DNA of 64,000 bases. Source: Salminus brasiliensis (Eukaryota > Chordata > Actinopteri > Characiformes > Bryconidae). A model generated the notes under the pieces. That model searched no databases. It was not told the DNA's origin and worked only from the letters and a program-made list of their open reading frames with translations. Below are positions 1 to 33,510 of the stretch, piece by piece. The position numbers and the translations under genes are program-made. Position 1 is the stretch's first letter; the number at the start of each line of letters is the position of its first letter. The stretch spans positions 29,645,125 through 29,709,124 of the forward strand of contig NC_132894.1 in NCBI RefSeq assembly GCF_030463535.1. The letters are read 5' to 3'.

Positions 1-119
1 TTTATTGTAGCTATTTGTTTTTTTTATTCAGCTTTTTTTGTTAATTGTAGTTTTAGTTTTAATACTGTTTGTTGTTTCAGCTGGATAATTGAACATTGCA
101 TGATGAATGGAGGGAAAGA

Positions 120-230
120 ACGAAGAGCAGCCTATAGTCCTATAATGTACAATTTCTGGACAGTAAAAGGACAGAGTTTGCTGGACATCAACACACTTAA
201 TCTAAAGGAAACCATTAAATCTAATGTGTT
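120..230 (+). repeat. Direct repeat C, copy 1
   Basis: GAAGAGCAGCCTATAGTCC, CAGTAAAAGGACAGAGTTTG and CTGGACATCAACAC occur in the same order at 1863-1966. Identity of the family is unknown. Confidence 0.55.
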
Positions 231-1147
231 GTGTAAATCAGAAGAAAAACGTATTCAGCCTAATAGAACAATTATAGTGTTGCTCAACTAAGATGCCCTT
301 TGCAGCCCTACTGATAATTACACTTTAGCATGTGTATATTCTTATTACTTGTTTACAGAGTCCCAACCACTCTGTATATGTGCAATATCCCCAGTGGAAT
401 ATTTTCCAGCTGCTATGAGTTGTATATATCATATTTAGAATCTACATTGTTTATTTACAATCTGGAAAAAAAACATGGAATTCATGCTGGTTTAGCCGGT
501 TTAATGATCCCAAATATTTTTACTTAAATCATCTCACTTCTTACAATCTTTTACATTAACCTAAGTAACATTTTCACCCTTTTCCTGTGAAGTTCCCATT
601 TTTTGGAGCTAAGGTTTTGTTGCAGCATGTATAACAGGGGCTTTGCTTCATAAGGACACATGATTGTCTGATGTGGAGATGAGCTGGTCTGGTTTATGGT
701 GTCAAAGTTTTTGTTTTGTGTTTATTGGAATATTTGGCTTTAAAAATATCAAAGGTAATTAAAAAGTAATTGAAGTTAATCAAGTTACATTACTTTAATA
801 TAGAAATTGTAATGAAATATGCTTATACAGTAACATCTCCCAACCCTGCTGAACACTTTGCACTGATTTGGTTGTGAGTATAACTTACCCATCATGTCTT
901 CAGCATTGTAAATGTCTGCTTCAGAAAACACCTTAAAAACACACAGAAAATAATTGAAGCCCAAAACTTTACATAGAAATTCATACGCTGAAAAAAGTGA
1001 TGCACTGAATTTACGTACATAATTCATCACCACATATATCAAATGTAATGCAGCATTTATATCATTTAAATCATTTATTAAAAAAAAAGATCTATGTGGA
1101 CTATGCTGGTGTTATCCAACATTAATTGTAATATTTTCCTCCATGCG
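231..1147. other. Intergenic, nothing identified
   Basis: AT-rich DNA with no recognised gene or repeat; the short open frames here resemble no family and have no splice context. Confidence 0.5.
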
Positions 1148-1440
1148 TTTGTGTGTCCAAAAGTATCAAGACACCTTTTAATTAATGAATGCAGCTACTT
1201 ATATAACTGGCACCGGTGCCCCATTGCACACATAAAACTAGTATAATCTCCATAGGAGATCATTACCAATAGAATATGATACTCTAGAATGTTGCCAAGC
1301 CCAATCACAGCTAGGTGGGTATACAGACCCTCACAGCAATGTTCCAACATCTAGTGTAAAGCCTTCCCAGACAACTAGAGGTGGTCCTCTTAAATAACCT
1401 TTTAAACATGTGTCTACAGACTTTTGGACATGCAGTAGGT
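1148..1440. mobile_element. Family A element, degraded copy
   Basis: Starts GTGTGTCCAAAAGTATCAAG and ends GACTTTTGGACATGCA, with family A interior words (AATGAATGCAGCTACTTAT; GCAATGTTCCAACATCTAG). Confidence 0.55.
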
Positions 1441-1859
1441 TCTATATCCTGCCCAAACATGAACATCAACATGAAGACTCCATCTCACCTCTATAGGATT
1501 GCAGCGCACAGATCCAATCAGGAGAGTGAGTACGACACACTGGAACAGTGACATCATGGTGGTCTGGTACAGACAAGCAAAGGGAGACTGGACTGGGACG
1601 CACCCCACGCTGGACACAGATCAGTCTTTTAGAGAGAGCCTCAAGCAGCTTACCTTCGGCAGGTCTGTGAGTACCTATACAGAGCACTGAGGCTTGGAGC
1701 TGTATTTATACACTATACTCCCCAGTCACTGCAGTGGAATACATTTATGATATGTAATCATCCAAAGCAATCCTAGACAAGCTCCCAAACCATGTGCAGC
1801 TCAGAACTGTAAAACGTGAGCGTGGTTATTATTACCCAACTCATAATACACTTGTTGGG

Positions 1860-1960
1860 GGAAGAGCAGCCATAAAAGACAGTCCTGTAATGTTCGACAT
1901 TTCTTAACAGTAAAAGGACAGTGTTTACTGGACATCCACACTGTTTAATCTCAAGGAAAT

Positions 1961-1966
<6 letters not shown>
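1860..1966 (+). repeat. Direct repeat C, copy 2
   Basis: GAAGAGCAGCCATAAAAGAC, CAGTAAAAGGACAGTGTTTA and CTGGACATCCACAC, matching 120-230 with small gaps; it runs into the (TA)n tract that hosts the Tc1 element. Confidence 0.55.

Positions 1967-2005
<39 letters not shown>
1963..2005. repeat. (TA)n microsatellite at the Tc1 insertion site
   Basis: About 20 TA units directly abutting the left end of the transposon; the element's TA duplication is part of it. Confidence 0.95.
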
Positions 2006-2008
<3 letters not shown>

Positions 2009-3621
2009 TCATGCCCGAAAGTATTCATACCCCTGGCAAAGTTTGACTTAAATTTACTTTTATTTAACCAGAAGTTATATTTTTGCCTTGAATCGACACA
2101 GGCATCTCCCAGGAGATAACACGATGATGTACAAGAGGCATCATTGTGGGAAAAAGTATTTCTCAGCTTTTATACACATTTGAAAAAAAAGTGGCATGTC
2201 CAAAATTATTCATACCCTTTGAAAACTGTCACAGTATATGGGAAAATCCAAAGTTCTATACCATTCCAAATAGTCCAAGCTGTTTTAAAGCATCCTAATT
2301 ACCCTGATTCATTGGGAACAGCTGTTTTAATCAACTCAACAGGAGAAAAATAGCAGCTCTCTGCAGTTGCTTTGTGGACAGTCATGGCTAAGACAAAGGA
2401 GCTCACTAAGGACCTGCGGCTGTGCATTGTGGCCGCTCACAAGTCAGGAAAGGGCAATAAAGCCATATCAAAACTTTTTTAAGTTCCAGTGGCTACAGTG
2501 CAAAGTATTATTAAAAAATACAAGAAGTTCCGCACTGTGAAAAATCTCAGAAGATGTGGTCAGAAGCCAAAAGTGACACCTGTGCTGGCCAGGAGAATAG
2601 TGAGAGAGGTGAAGAAAAATCCAAGGATCACCACCAAGGCCATCCTGGTAAATCTGGACTCTGCTGGTGGCGACATCTCAAGGCAGACAGTTCAACGGAC
2701 ACTGCACATTGCTGGGTTCCACGGACGCAGGCCAAGGAGGACACCACTTCTCCAGAAAAGGCACACAAAAGCCCGCTTGACCTTTGCAAATGCTCATCTG
2801 GACAAAGAAGAAGACTTCTGGTGTTCTGTTTTATGGTCAGATGAAACAAAAATTGAATTGTTTGGCCACAATGATGTGTGCACCATTTGGCGTGAAAAAG
2901 GAGAAGCCTTCAACCCTAAGAACACCATCCCCACTGTCAAACATGGTGGTGGGAACCTAATGTTTTGGGGGTGTTTTTCAGCCAATGGACCAGGGAACTT
3001 GATCGCAGTAAATGGCACCATGAAAAAAGAGCAATACATCAAGATTCTCAACAACAACATCAGGCAGTCTGCAGAGAAACTTGGCCTTGGGAACCGGTGG
3101 ACATTTCAGCACGACAACGACCCAAAACACACAGCCAAAGTGGTGAAGAAATGGTTAGCAGACAAAAACATTAATGTTTTGCAGTGGCCCAGCCAGAGTC
3201 CTGACTTGAATCCAATTGAGAATCTGTGGAGGGAGCTAAAGATCAGGGTGATGGCAAGGAGACCCTCGAACCTCAAAGAGTTGGAGCTCATCACTAAAGA
3301 TGAATGGGCAAAAATACCAGTGGAGACATGCAAAAAGCTGGTCAGCAATTACAGGAAGCGTTTGATTGCTGTAATAGCCAATAAAGGATTTTCTATTAAT
3401 TATTGAGAAGGGTATGAATAATTTTGGACATGCCACTTTTTGTTCAAATGTGTATAAAAGCTGAGAAATACTTTTTCCCACAATGATGCCTCTTGTACAT
3501 CATCGTGTTATCTCCTGGGAGATGCCTGTGTCATTTCCAGGCAAAAATATAATTTCTGGTTAAATAAAAGTAAATTTAAGTCAAACTTTGACAGGGGTAT
3601 GAATACTTTCGGGCATGACTG
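2006..3621 (+). mobile_element. Tc1-like (Tc1/mariner) transposon with complete ends, 1616 bp
   Basis: Bounded by inverted repeats starting CAGTCATGCCCGAAAGTATT and flanked by TA on both sides (2004-2005, 3622-3623), the Tc1/mariner target duplication. The terminal inverted repeats are about 214 bp each (2006-2219 and 3408-3621). Each arm holds an outer and an inner copy of a direct repeat (the inner one ends TTATTCATACCC), i.e. the IR/DR layout known from Sleeping Beauty-type elements. The arms are nearly identical, so the copy looks young. It sits at the end of a (TA)n tract. Confidence 0.96.
2384..3406 (+). pseudogene. Tc1-like transposase, full length but with one nonsense codon
   Basis: DDE-family transposase that cuts and reinserts the element. 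The frame runs from ATG at 2384 to TGA at 3404-3406, 340 codons, the usual size for fish Tc1 transposases. The only break is TAA at 2480-2482 (codon 33), between KLF and VPVATV; everything after it is open. The N-terminal helix-turn-helix DNA-binding region is present, and the catalytic triad is intact: D153 in WSDETK, D244 in FQHDND, E279 in NPIENLW, with 34 residues between the last two (DD34E). The stop codon lies one base before the right inverted repeat. As it stands, the encoded protein would be cut off at 32 residues, or would begin internally without the first helix. Confidence 0.93.
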
Positions 3622-3649
3622 TATAATCAGCTATTTAGGAAATGTCAAT

Positions 3650-3960
3650 TCAGACACCTGCTTATTCATTATTTTATTATTCATGATTTTGGAGGAGCAT
3701 TGCTATGAGGGTTTGATTGCATTCAGCAACAACAACATTGGTGTGGTCAGGATGCTGGATGATCACCACCCCACTTAATCCCCAACTCATCCCAGAAGTA
3801 CTGGATGGAGCACCAACCATCATTCTAGAGAAGTTCTTCCACTGCTCCACAGCGTAATGCTGGGGGGCTTTATACCCCTCTAGCCCACACCTGGCCTTAG
3901 GATGTGTATCTGCTCCAGAGAGTCCTATTCTATTGGCAATACTAGACAGGCTCTCTCTCT
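3650..3960. mobile_element. Family A element, truncated copy
   Basis: Contains GGTTTGATTGCATTCAGCAA, CACCACCCCACTTAATCCCC, GGAGCACCAACCATC and CTCCAGAGAGTCCTATTC, in the same order as the 47 kb copy. It lies just right of the Tc1 element. Confidence 0.6.
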
Positions 3961-3993
3961 CTCTTTCTATATATAGAAAGCTTGGTCTTGGTC

Positions 3994-4016
3994 TGCTTGG
4001 TCACAGAATCAAACTC

Positions 4017-4067
<51 letters not shown>

Positions 4068-4086
4068 TTGATTCTGTGACCAAGCA
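3994..4086. repeat. Perfect 21-bp inverted repeat around a (TA)n tract
   Basis: Left arm 3994-4014 (ends CACAGAATCAAAC) and right arm 4066-4086 (begins GTTTGATTCTGTG) are exact complements and enclose a (TA)n tract at 4021-4063. The whole could extrude as a cruciform. Confidence 0.85.
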
Positions 4087-4537
4087 ACTAGCAGCTTGTT
4101 GAGGAACTAGCTATATATGGCGGAAGGAAATGCTAACATTAAACATATTAAACGAAATGTTTATTTATGTATGTATTATTATTTATTTTCTGAGCTGTTA
4201 ATAAAAGCAACAGAACAATTGAGGTTATCGTGAAATAGCAACGCCAGCTTTTCAGTGTCACAATCACACCATAATCTCAAAACCTCATAATGACAAGAAA
4301 CGTTCTCAGAATTACAAACTAGTTTATGTGTTTATGTAATTACAACAAATGTCACGTTTTATGACATAATGATGAAGACGTTTTCTTGTAATAACACAAT
4401 GTTTATTTCATAATTGCGACATAAAATCTTTTAATAATGATTTTTTACTTTGCTTGGCAGTAATGTGCCTCTGTACAACCCTGTTACCCAAATAATAATT
4501 TAAAAGTAAATTCTATATTTATAAATTATGCCATTCT

Positions 4538-4540
<3 letters not shown>

Positions 4541-4606
<66 letters not shown>
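4541..4606. repeat. (TA)n microsatellite
   Basis: About 30 TA units in intergenic AT-rich DNA. Confidence 0.95.
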
Positions 4607-4608
<2 letters not shown>

Positions 4609-5034
4609 TAAATCAGCATGCCATTAGCATCAGTGCTAGCTCAGCACGTTGTGTGTATTTGCCAGCTGTATGCTAAAAATACTAAACCTAAATGGAATCA
4701 TCCTTATTAACATGTTTATGGTCTTTTTTTGTTTGTTTGTTTTTTGCTGTGGTGTAAATTCATTGAACCCTCGTGAGTGGACTATGGGTGTGTGTAAACA
4801 CGTGCAATCTGCAGAACAGTCATGTCATTAAGGGGATAAGCAGCCATAGCTGATATGCTGATAAAGGTTTTATTTAGTGAGTGTAAAATTACAGCCCGTG
4901 TTTTCCCGTGTTGACCTTCGAGCAACTCCAGATAGCTTTACAGGCTCACGTGATAAACGTTTATATAAATGGTATAATGTGATATGATGATCACAGCAAA
5001 TTTGCATTTTCCAAATCCCCCCCACCAAAAAATT

Positions 5035-5038
<4 letters not shown>

Positions 5039-5085
<47 letters not shown>
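5039..5085. repeat. (TA)n microsatellite
   Basis: About 23 TA units. Confidence 0.95.
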
Positions 5086-5088
<3 letters not shown>

Positions 5089-5159
5089 CTTCTGAACTCA
5101 GTATGTAATTCAGTATGTAAAGGTTCCTGCCTGTCACTGCTTGATTTCTCTCCCAGTAA

Positions 5160-5310
5160 AAGCATAGAGTATGTTTGGTCATCCAGCATGGTCATGAGAG
5201 TCTTGCTGGTCATGTTGGTCATAGTGGTTGACCAGCTTGGTCAGGGTGGTCATGCTGGGAGACCAGCTAAACCATCAGATTTGAACAAAAACAAGACCCA
5301 TGCTGATCCA
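5160..5310. repeat. GGTCATGCTGGT-type dispersed repeat
   Basis: Dense in TTGGTCATGCTGGTC-like words on both strands (ATGGTCATGAG, GTTGGTCATAGTGG, GGTGGTCATGCTGG). A related block is at 49110-49350. Common in fish genomes; no coding function. Confidence 0.5.
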
Positions 5311-5319
5311 GCCACTAAA

Positions 5320-6139
5320 ACCAGCTTGAGGAGCATTAGTTTACATGCAGTTTTCTCATTCGACTGATGTTTTTCTGATAGAAGGTTGAAAAAAAAAGTC
5401 TTGATTTAGGGGCGTGTCGGTGACGCAGCTACCTGGACGTGTCCGACGGCAATAAAGCAAACACCAACAAAAGTGATACAGCAATCGTGTGTTGATGTAG
5501 AATACTGATATTTTATTTGTTTTTCTGTTTATTGTTGATGTAAAATTTTGCTATGGGTTTGTGCACAGGCTGCGGGGTGTACGAGCATTGGGCACACGCC
5601 GGTGTTGACAATTCACTGCCAAGATAGCAATGAACGTCTGACTGTTGACGCCTGTCTCGGTTGTTTTCCGTCAGTGGAGCTCCTTTGCTTTCTGCTGCTA
5701 AGATGCACAGCAATGCGCCAGAAATCTACCTAAACACACCTCATTTCGAGACCACCGCGCCAAACGCCGTACATGTATTCGCAAGCAACGTTGCTATTTA
5801 AACGACGCAGGCGGAAGGTGTGAAAATAGACTTTTGGCGGGGTGTAGGATAGCAATGAGCATCGTGATAAGATAAGACCCCTCATGTGTAATTGTTTCAT
5901 TTCCCTCAATAGTTAAGGACAACAAGACAGACAGTGTTTGAATTTGGTCACAATATTTGATAGAAATATATAACCCACAAAAATAGTGTATATTTGATTT
6001 GACAAAAACAGATTTTCTTAACCTTCCTGAAAGAAATGAAGCCACTGAAACAGCGGAGAAGAATTCAACGCCATTTACACACTCATCAGTGTTTATTTGG
6101 ACTTTTACATTGATTAGTACAGTGTGTTACAGTAGTTTA
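5320..6139. other. Intergenic, nothing identified
   Basis: Mixed-composition sequence between the Tc1-bearing region and pacsin3. No coding family recognised. Confidence 0.5.
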
Positions 6140-6320
6140 AGGTAAATCCATGTCCAGAGCTGTGCACATTTGAAGCGTGGCTGTGAAGACCAGAACACCA
6201 ACACCAGTCAGTTTCTCAGACAGAGATCAAGCTTAAATCCTGGACTACATGTTCCTTTAGTCTGAATGCAGCGTTGATCAGAACTAGGCTTAATCCATGT
6301 CCGGAGAACTGACCCTAAGT
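6140..6320. repeat. Dispersed repeat with TTAATCCATGTCCGGA words
   Basis: AAATCCATGTCCAGAGCTG and GGCTTAATCCATGTCCGGAG flank the block; a related piece (TCCAGGCTTCAGCTTAATC, GTCTGGAAAACCAACC) is at 10840-10925. Class unknown. Confidence 0.4.
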
Positions 6321-6354
6321 GTAAGAAATCAATCTTTTGACACAGATCAGCACA

Positions 6355-6405
6355 CACACATATATATACACACATACATTCAGACAGACAGACAGACAGA
6401 CAGAC
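6355..6405. repeat. (CA)n, (TA)n and (GACA)n simple repeats
   Basis: CACACACA, TATATATA and then GACAGACAGACAGACAGACA in succession. Confidence 0.85.
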
Positions 6406-7129
6406 AACCCCTGCCCAGTCTTTTCTCTTTAGTGGGTTAAGCTTGGCTGAAGAAGTGCAACCATTCTCCAAGTAAAACCAGAAAATAAAGCTTAAAACAA
6501 ATGGAACTAAAAGATCTAGTTGATTTGAAAACTTTGCTCCAAATACAGAAAATTCACTGTAGGAAAGACTGGAAAGCTGATCAGGAACCTCTACCCATTT
6601 GCATCCTTACTTTTCTTGTTTAAACTCTTATTATACATCAAAACAGAAAGCTTCACACTCTCGAATGGAAAAGAAAAGCAAAAAGTGTGTACACTTTATG
6701 ACCTGCGTCAGAAAATCCTACTGGATCTGCTTATGTTCAAGAACAGCCAGAACCAGCACCGACACCACAGTTCAGAGGGTTGGAATCAAGTAATTAATCC
6801 ATTTCTATTACAGTAAATGGGTTTATATACAAATATGTTTTACTTCATTTTTAAACATTTTTGGAGCTTCAAGAATTTGATCAATCATATTCAGTATTTT
6901 TTTTTTGTTTATAGTACCCCCCCCAAGATTTGATCAATGTGAATAAAGAAAATTTGTTGAAATTTTACTTCTATATAATTTGCAACCTATGTTGTTGCAA
7001 ACATATTTGAATCAACTTTCAATTTCAGCAACCAAACCAAAATTAAATTTTTAATTTCACTGAAAACAGCGATTCTACATTTTTTAAGCAGTACACTTTT
7101 AAAAAAAAATAAATAAAAATACTTTGCAA

Positions 7130-7375
7130 TAACGGGCTCTTGGAGCAATGCCAAAGAAGAACTGTTTTTGGCTCTGTTAAGAACCTTTTTTGTTCAAGAG
7201 AACCTTTAAATTGGTGTACAACCTTTACAGCCAATTCTTTAAACGTTCAAAAGGCTCTTCACAAAAGTGGTTAATCTCCTTCACAAAAGTGGTGCCTTCT
7301 AAAACCGAAAATACTTCTTTTATGGCATTCGCTCAAAGAACCCTTTTTGTAGCCCCTTTATTTTGTTTGTTTTGA
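7130..7375. repeat. Degenerate AGAACC/GGTTCT dispersed repeat
   Basis: GTTAAGAACCTTTTTTGTTC, AGAGAACCTTTAAA and CAAAGAACCCTTTTTG words. Similar blocks appear near 39690-39740, 41970-42150 and 58090-58180, so this is a dispersed fish element, borders unclear. Confidence 0.45.
7357..7362 (-). terminator. Candidate polyadenylation signal AATAAA for pacsin3
   Basis: AATAAA on the minus strand (TTTATT on plus), the first one downstream of the stop codon. It lies within a degenerate repeat, and no cleavage evidence can be seen, so this is only positional. Confidence 0.2.
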
Positions 7376-8011
7376 GTGTAGTGTCTATTGCATTCTCAGC
7401 CATCAGGATTTTGGCCTAAATCCCCTCGACTACTCAAAACGTTAAAGAAAAGGTTATGTACATGGCAACATGCGCTTGTGAAAGACTGAAAACGTGACCA
7501 CAAAGAAAATAAATACTTGAAATGATCTTTAAACGTTACACGTCTTATTGAAGAAGAAGAGGAGGACTGTACAGGACAGAGGAGTCATCGGTCCGCTGGG
7601 TTTCAGTGACCTTCAAAAGATTGAGCCTCACTTTCTCTCCATGAAAGATGATTTTCTTTAGGGAAACTGAAAGTCTAGAAAGTTCGGGTTGCTACTGTGC
7701 TTTCGGTGATGATGATGATTCAGCAGCTGTGCTCTACTTCTGTCCCTGGCTTCTTCCTATAAAGGCACTGTACCGGTAACGTCTCTGCCAAAGCCGTAGG
7801 ACTGGGATGAAATACGGCGGCGTGATGCTAAAGGCTCCAGCCTGTTGATGAAGGAAAAAAGTTCGCTGTGTGATGCGGCGACGGTCAGCAGCATTTGCGT
7901 CTTCCACAGCTCCATGTTTCAGAGCCGTCTCGCGGCTGCCGATGCCGCGGTTCAGTGTTCTTCAGTTGTTTAGTGTGGTGGGTCTTGCCCGGGGCGGGGC
8001 GGGTCGGGTCA
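7363..8011 (-). other. pacsin3: pacsin3 probable 3'UTR
   Basis: Sequence after the stop codon, with no further splice sites or coding potential that I recognise. The first AATAAA on the minus strand lies at 7362-7357, which would give a 3'UTR of about 650 nt. That hexamer falls inside a dispersed repeat, so the true end may be elsewhere. Confidence 0.35.
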
Positions 8012-30873
<22,862 letters not shown>

Positions 30874-31139
30874 TTTGGGGTCGCCCTTGCAGCACGGAAT
30901 GATGGCGGCTGTCTGTTGAACTGCAAAAGAACGTGAATGGTTAATCTCTCCTACACCAAACAGCAGGAAAACAGAAAAATGACTAACCACAAGTACCACA
31001 ACAAACATCACGCACAGTGTTGAAGCACCAAACAGCAGATTTTGCAACAAAAACTTGTTCAACAAGACACCTCCCTGCTGGTACATGGCCACACCATCAA
31101 TCGGAACTGTATAAGTATAAGCAGTACTGTAGTTAACCC

Positions 31140-31580
31140 TTCACGATTCCTGATCAAAGATTAGGGATCCACTCAAGGAGACCATAATAAGTTCAGCCAA
31201 AGGATCTATCCTAAAGATTAGTCAAAGGACACCATTATCATAAGCGTCCAACTAAAAGATCTACCCTAAGAATAGACTAAAGGTGACCATTATAAATATC
31301 CAGCCAAAGGATCTACCCTAAGGATCTGCCCAGGAAGACCATAGGAAGAATCCAGGTGCAGGCAGAGACCATTGTAAGAGTCCAGTATAGGATCCATCGT
31401 GAAGATCATCCAAAGGAGACCATTATAACTATCCAGCCAAAAGATCTACCCTTAGAATCAAGCCTAGAAGATCATTATAAGAATCCTGAAGCAGCCAAAG
31501 GAGACCATTATAAAAGACCAGCCAAACGATGTACCCTTAAGATCTGCCCAAGAACCCGTCTACACCAGACAGACGAAAAT
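31140..31580. repeat. Degenerate tandem repeat, unit about 55-65 bp
   Basis: Repeated words GGAGACCATTATAA, TCCAGCCAAAGGATCTACCC and TAAGGATCTGCCCA, seven or so diverged copies. In pacsin3 intron 2. The open frame across it is a by-product. Confidence 0.75.
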
Positions 31581-32763
31581 CTCACCTAGAAGTCAGAGCT
31601 GTGTCTATCTGAGGAAGCAAGGAGCAAGTTTGCTGTACCCCAGCCTGGGTGCGTTTGGATGGCTAAAGATAACGATGCTCTTGTCTGTCTACCAGCTCAT
31701 TCCCTGGAGAGTTCCACCACGGTCACTCAGGCGCTAATGTCCATTCATATGCCCATCTGACACGCTTCCATCACTCATGAAGCCAAAGGAAACTCCCGTT
31801 CGCCGCCTCACTCATGCTCCCAAAATAACCCTTGTTTATTACTGCACCAACTGTTGGCAAGAGCACCTCAGACCGCCGCGTTTGAATAAACGGACTTCTG
31901 AGCAAGCCAAGAAGGGTTCAGTCCAAAAAGTAGAATGGACGGGAATTAAACCCAGTGACCCTTGCGCAGACTTTTCCTGTAAAGCCCTGTATTTACAGTA
32001 CCTCACGGCCAGGGTTCCGAGTTGCATTGTTGGAGCCAAGGTCATTTAGCCCGGCTTCCTTAGACAGACACAGCAAGCAGCCGGCAGGGAGAAAGCTTCA
32101 TTAAGAGCATCTGCTTCCAATCCGAGCCAAACACAAGCAGTGCTAATGGAAAATTTACACCCTCAAGGGGCTCGGTGGAACTAACAAAGAGCCTTGAAAA
32201 GAAGTTCAGCGCTTTTGCTAATGTGAAAGGTGCGAATACGGCAACAAGGCCGGTCCCTTTCTCGTTCCAAACTGGTCCTAGCCCTTCCCAGACATCAGAA
32301 AGACTGCTGAATACGACTTTCGGTACTTTAACCTCCTGCAACGGAATCGTTTAGCGCTCAAATACAATACACCCACATCTATTTGTTTCCCACAGCTTTG
32401 AAGATGAGATCTGGGCCTGTCCTTGCTGAAGGATAAGGTTACTGATAATGTGTGCTATGGTAGGAACAGAGAGCGTGGTCTTCTTAGGGAGAAAAGGAGT
32501 TCGGATTACTTCCTCTAAACTTCCTGCACACGACAGTAGAGGACAGAGGGGATAGGCACTGGACAGGCCACTCCTAACAGAGGCATTTCCCACAGACATG
32601 CCGAAATAGGGACATGCGTAAGAGGCTCACTTCAGCCATGCCTGCTAATTGAAAATTCAAATATCTCAAGGTTGACCCTAAGCGGAAAGCAGGGCCAAAG
32701 ATTGATTGGCGCCAACGAAGGAGCTTGGGTGAACAAAATAAGATAGTCATGCATTATAAGAAA

Positions 32764-32862
32764 ACTTGGGGCACAACTTGGGGCACAACTTGGGGCACAA
32801 CTTGGGGCACAACTTGGGGCACAACTTGGGGCACAACTTGGGGCACAACTTGGGGCACAACC
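32764..32862. repeat. 12-bp minisatellite CTTGGGGCACAA, eight copies
   Basis: Eight identical 12-bp units, each with a GGGG run on the plus strand, directly followed by a SINE fragment. In pacsin3 intron 2. Confidence 0.97.
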
Positions 32863-33013
32863 TCCCACCCCAGGGAGCCAATGGGGGTTGGGTGCTTTAC
32901 TCAAGGGCACCTCGGCCATGGAAGTTGAGGAAGGAAAAAGCGCCACTCCCTTGACAACAACTTTCCTGCTGGTCCAGGGAATTGAATCAGCTTGCATTTT
33001 CAACCTTTAGTTG
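32862..33013 (-). mobile_element. SINE fragment
   Basis: Minus strand has TGATTCAATTCCCTGGACC (B-box-like) preceding a body with CCATGGCCGAGGTGCCC and a complement of TGCTTTACTCAAGGGCACC, a layout common in fish tRNA-derived SINEs. The end nearest 33013 is cut by the duplicated block. Confidence 0.55.
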
Positions 33014-33410
33014 GCATCATGTTTATCTGCTTCAGAGAGTCCAATTCTATTGCCAATACTTCTCTAGAGGGACTAGATAAGCTGTGTGTGCATTTGCACA
33101 TCTGTGGCAGCAACGGGTACAACGTAAAGTAGCTGAATGCATCCATTAGAAGGGGGTCAACAAACATTCAGACCTCTTGTGGACAGGACATTATATCATC
33201 CAAGAAAGTTCTTGATGGACGTCGGTCTGGAGTTAAACCAAGGATGAGAACTTGCCTCAAGAGGACACCAACTGAACAACCTTTACCATGGAGACTTTGA
33301 AAGCAGGCCCTTGCCACAAGTTGCCGTTGTGTTGGTCACTGTTCTTCAATTTATATAAGAACAGTGAGATCTTCTACATCATAACTGGGACCATCTGGAT
33401 AGACCCACCT
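33012..33410 (+). repeat. 395-bp direct duplication, copy 1
   Basis: From TGGCATCATGTTTATCTGC to CATAACTGGGACCATCTGG; repeated at 34897-35285 with few differences, 1.89 kb apart. Includes half of a family A element and a further segment (CCAACTGAACAACCTTTACC) that is not otherwise seen. Confidence 0.9.
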
Positions 33411-33417
33411 TCAACAA

Positions 33418-33510
33418 GTTCTTCCACTCCCCTGACTACAACGTTCCTGCTGGTCCAGGGAATTGAACCAGCTTGCTTTTCCAACATTTAGGCCACAGCT
33501 GCTCCCGTTG
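33418..33510 (-). mobile_element. SINE head fragment
   Basis: Minus strand begins GGGAGCAGCTGTGGCCTAAA and continues to GCTGGTTCAATTCCCTGG, matching the head of a common fish tRNA-derived SINE (AGCTGTGGCCTAA-type A box, GGTTCAATTCC B box). A near copy of the same piece is at 32942-33013. Confidence 0.6.
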
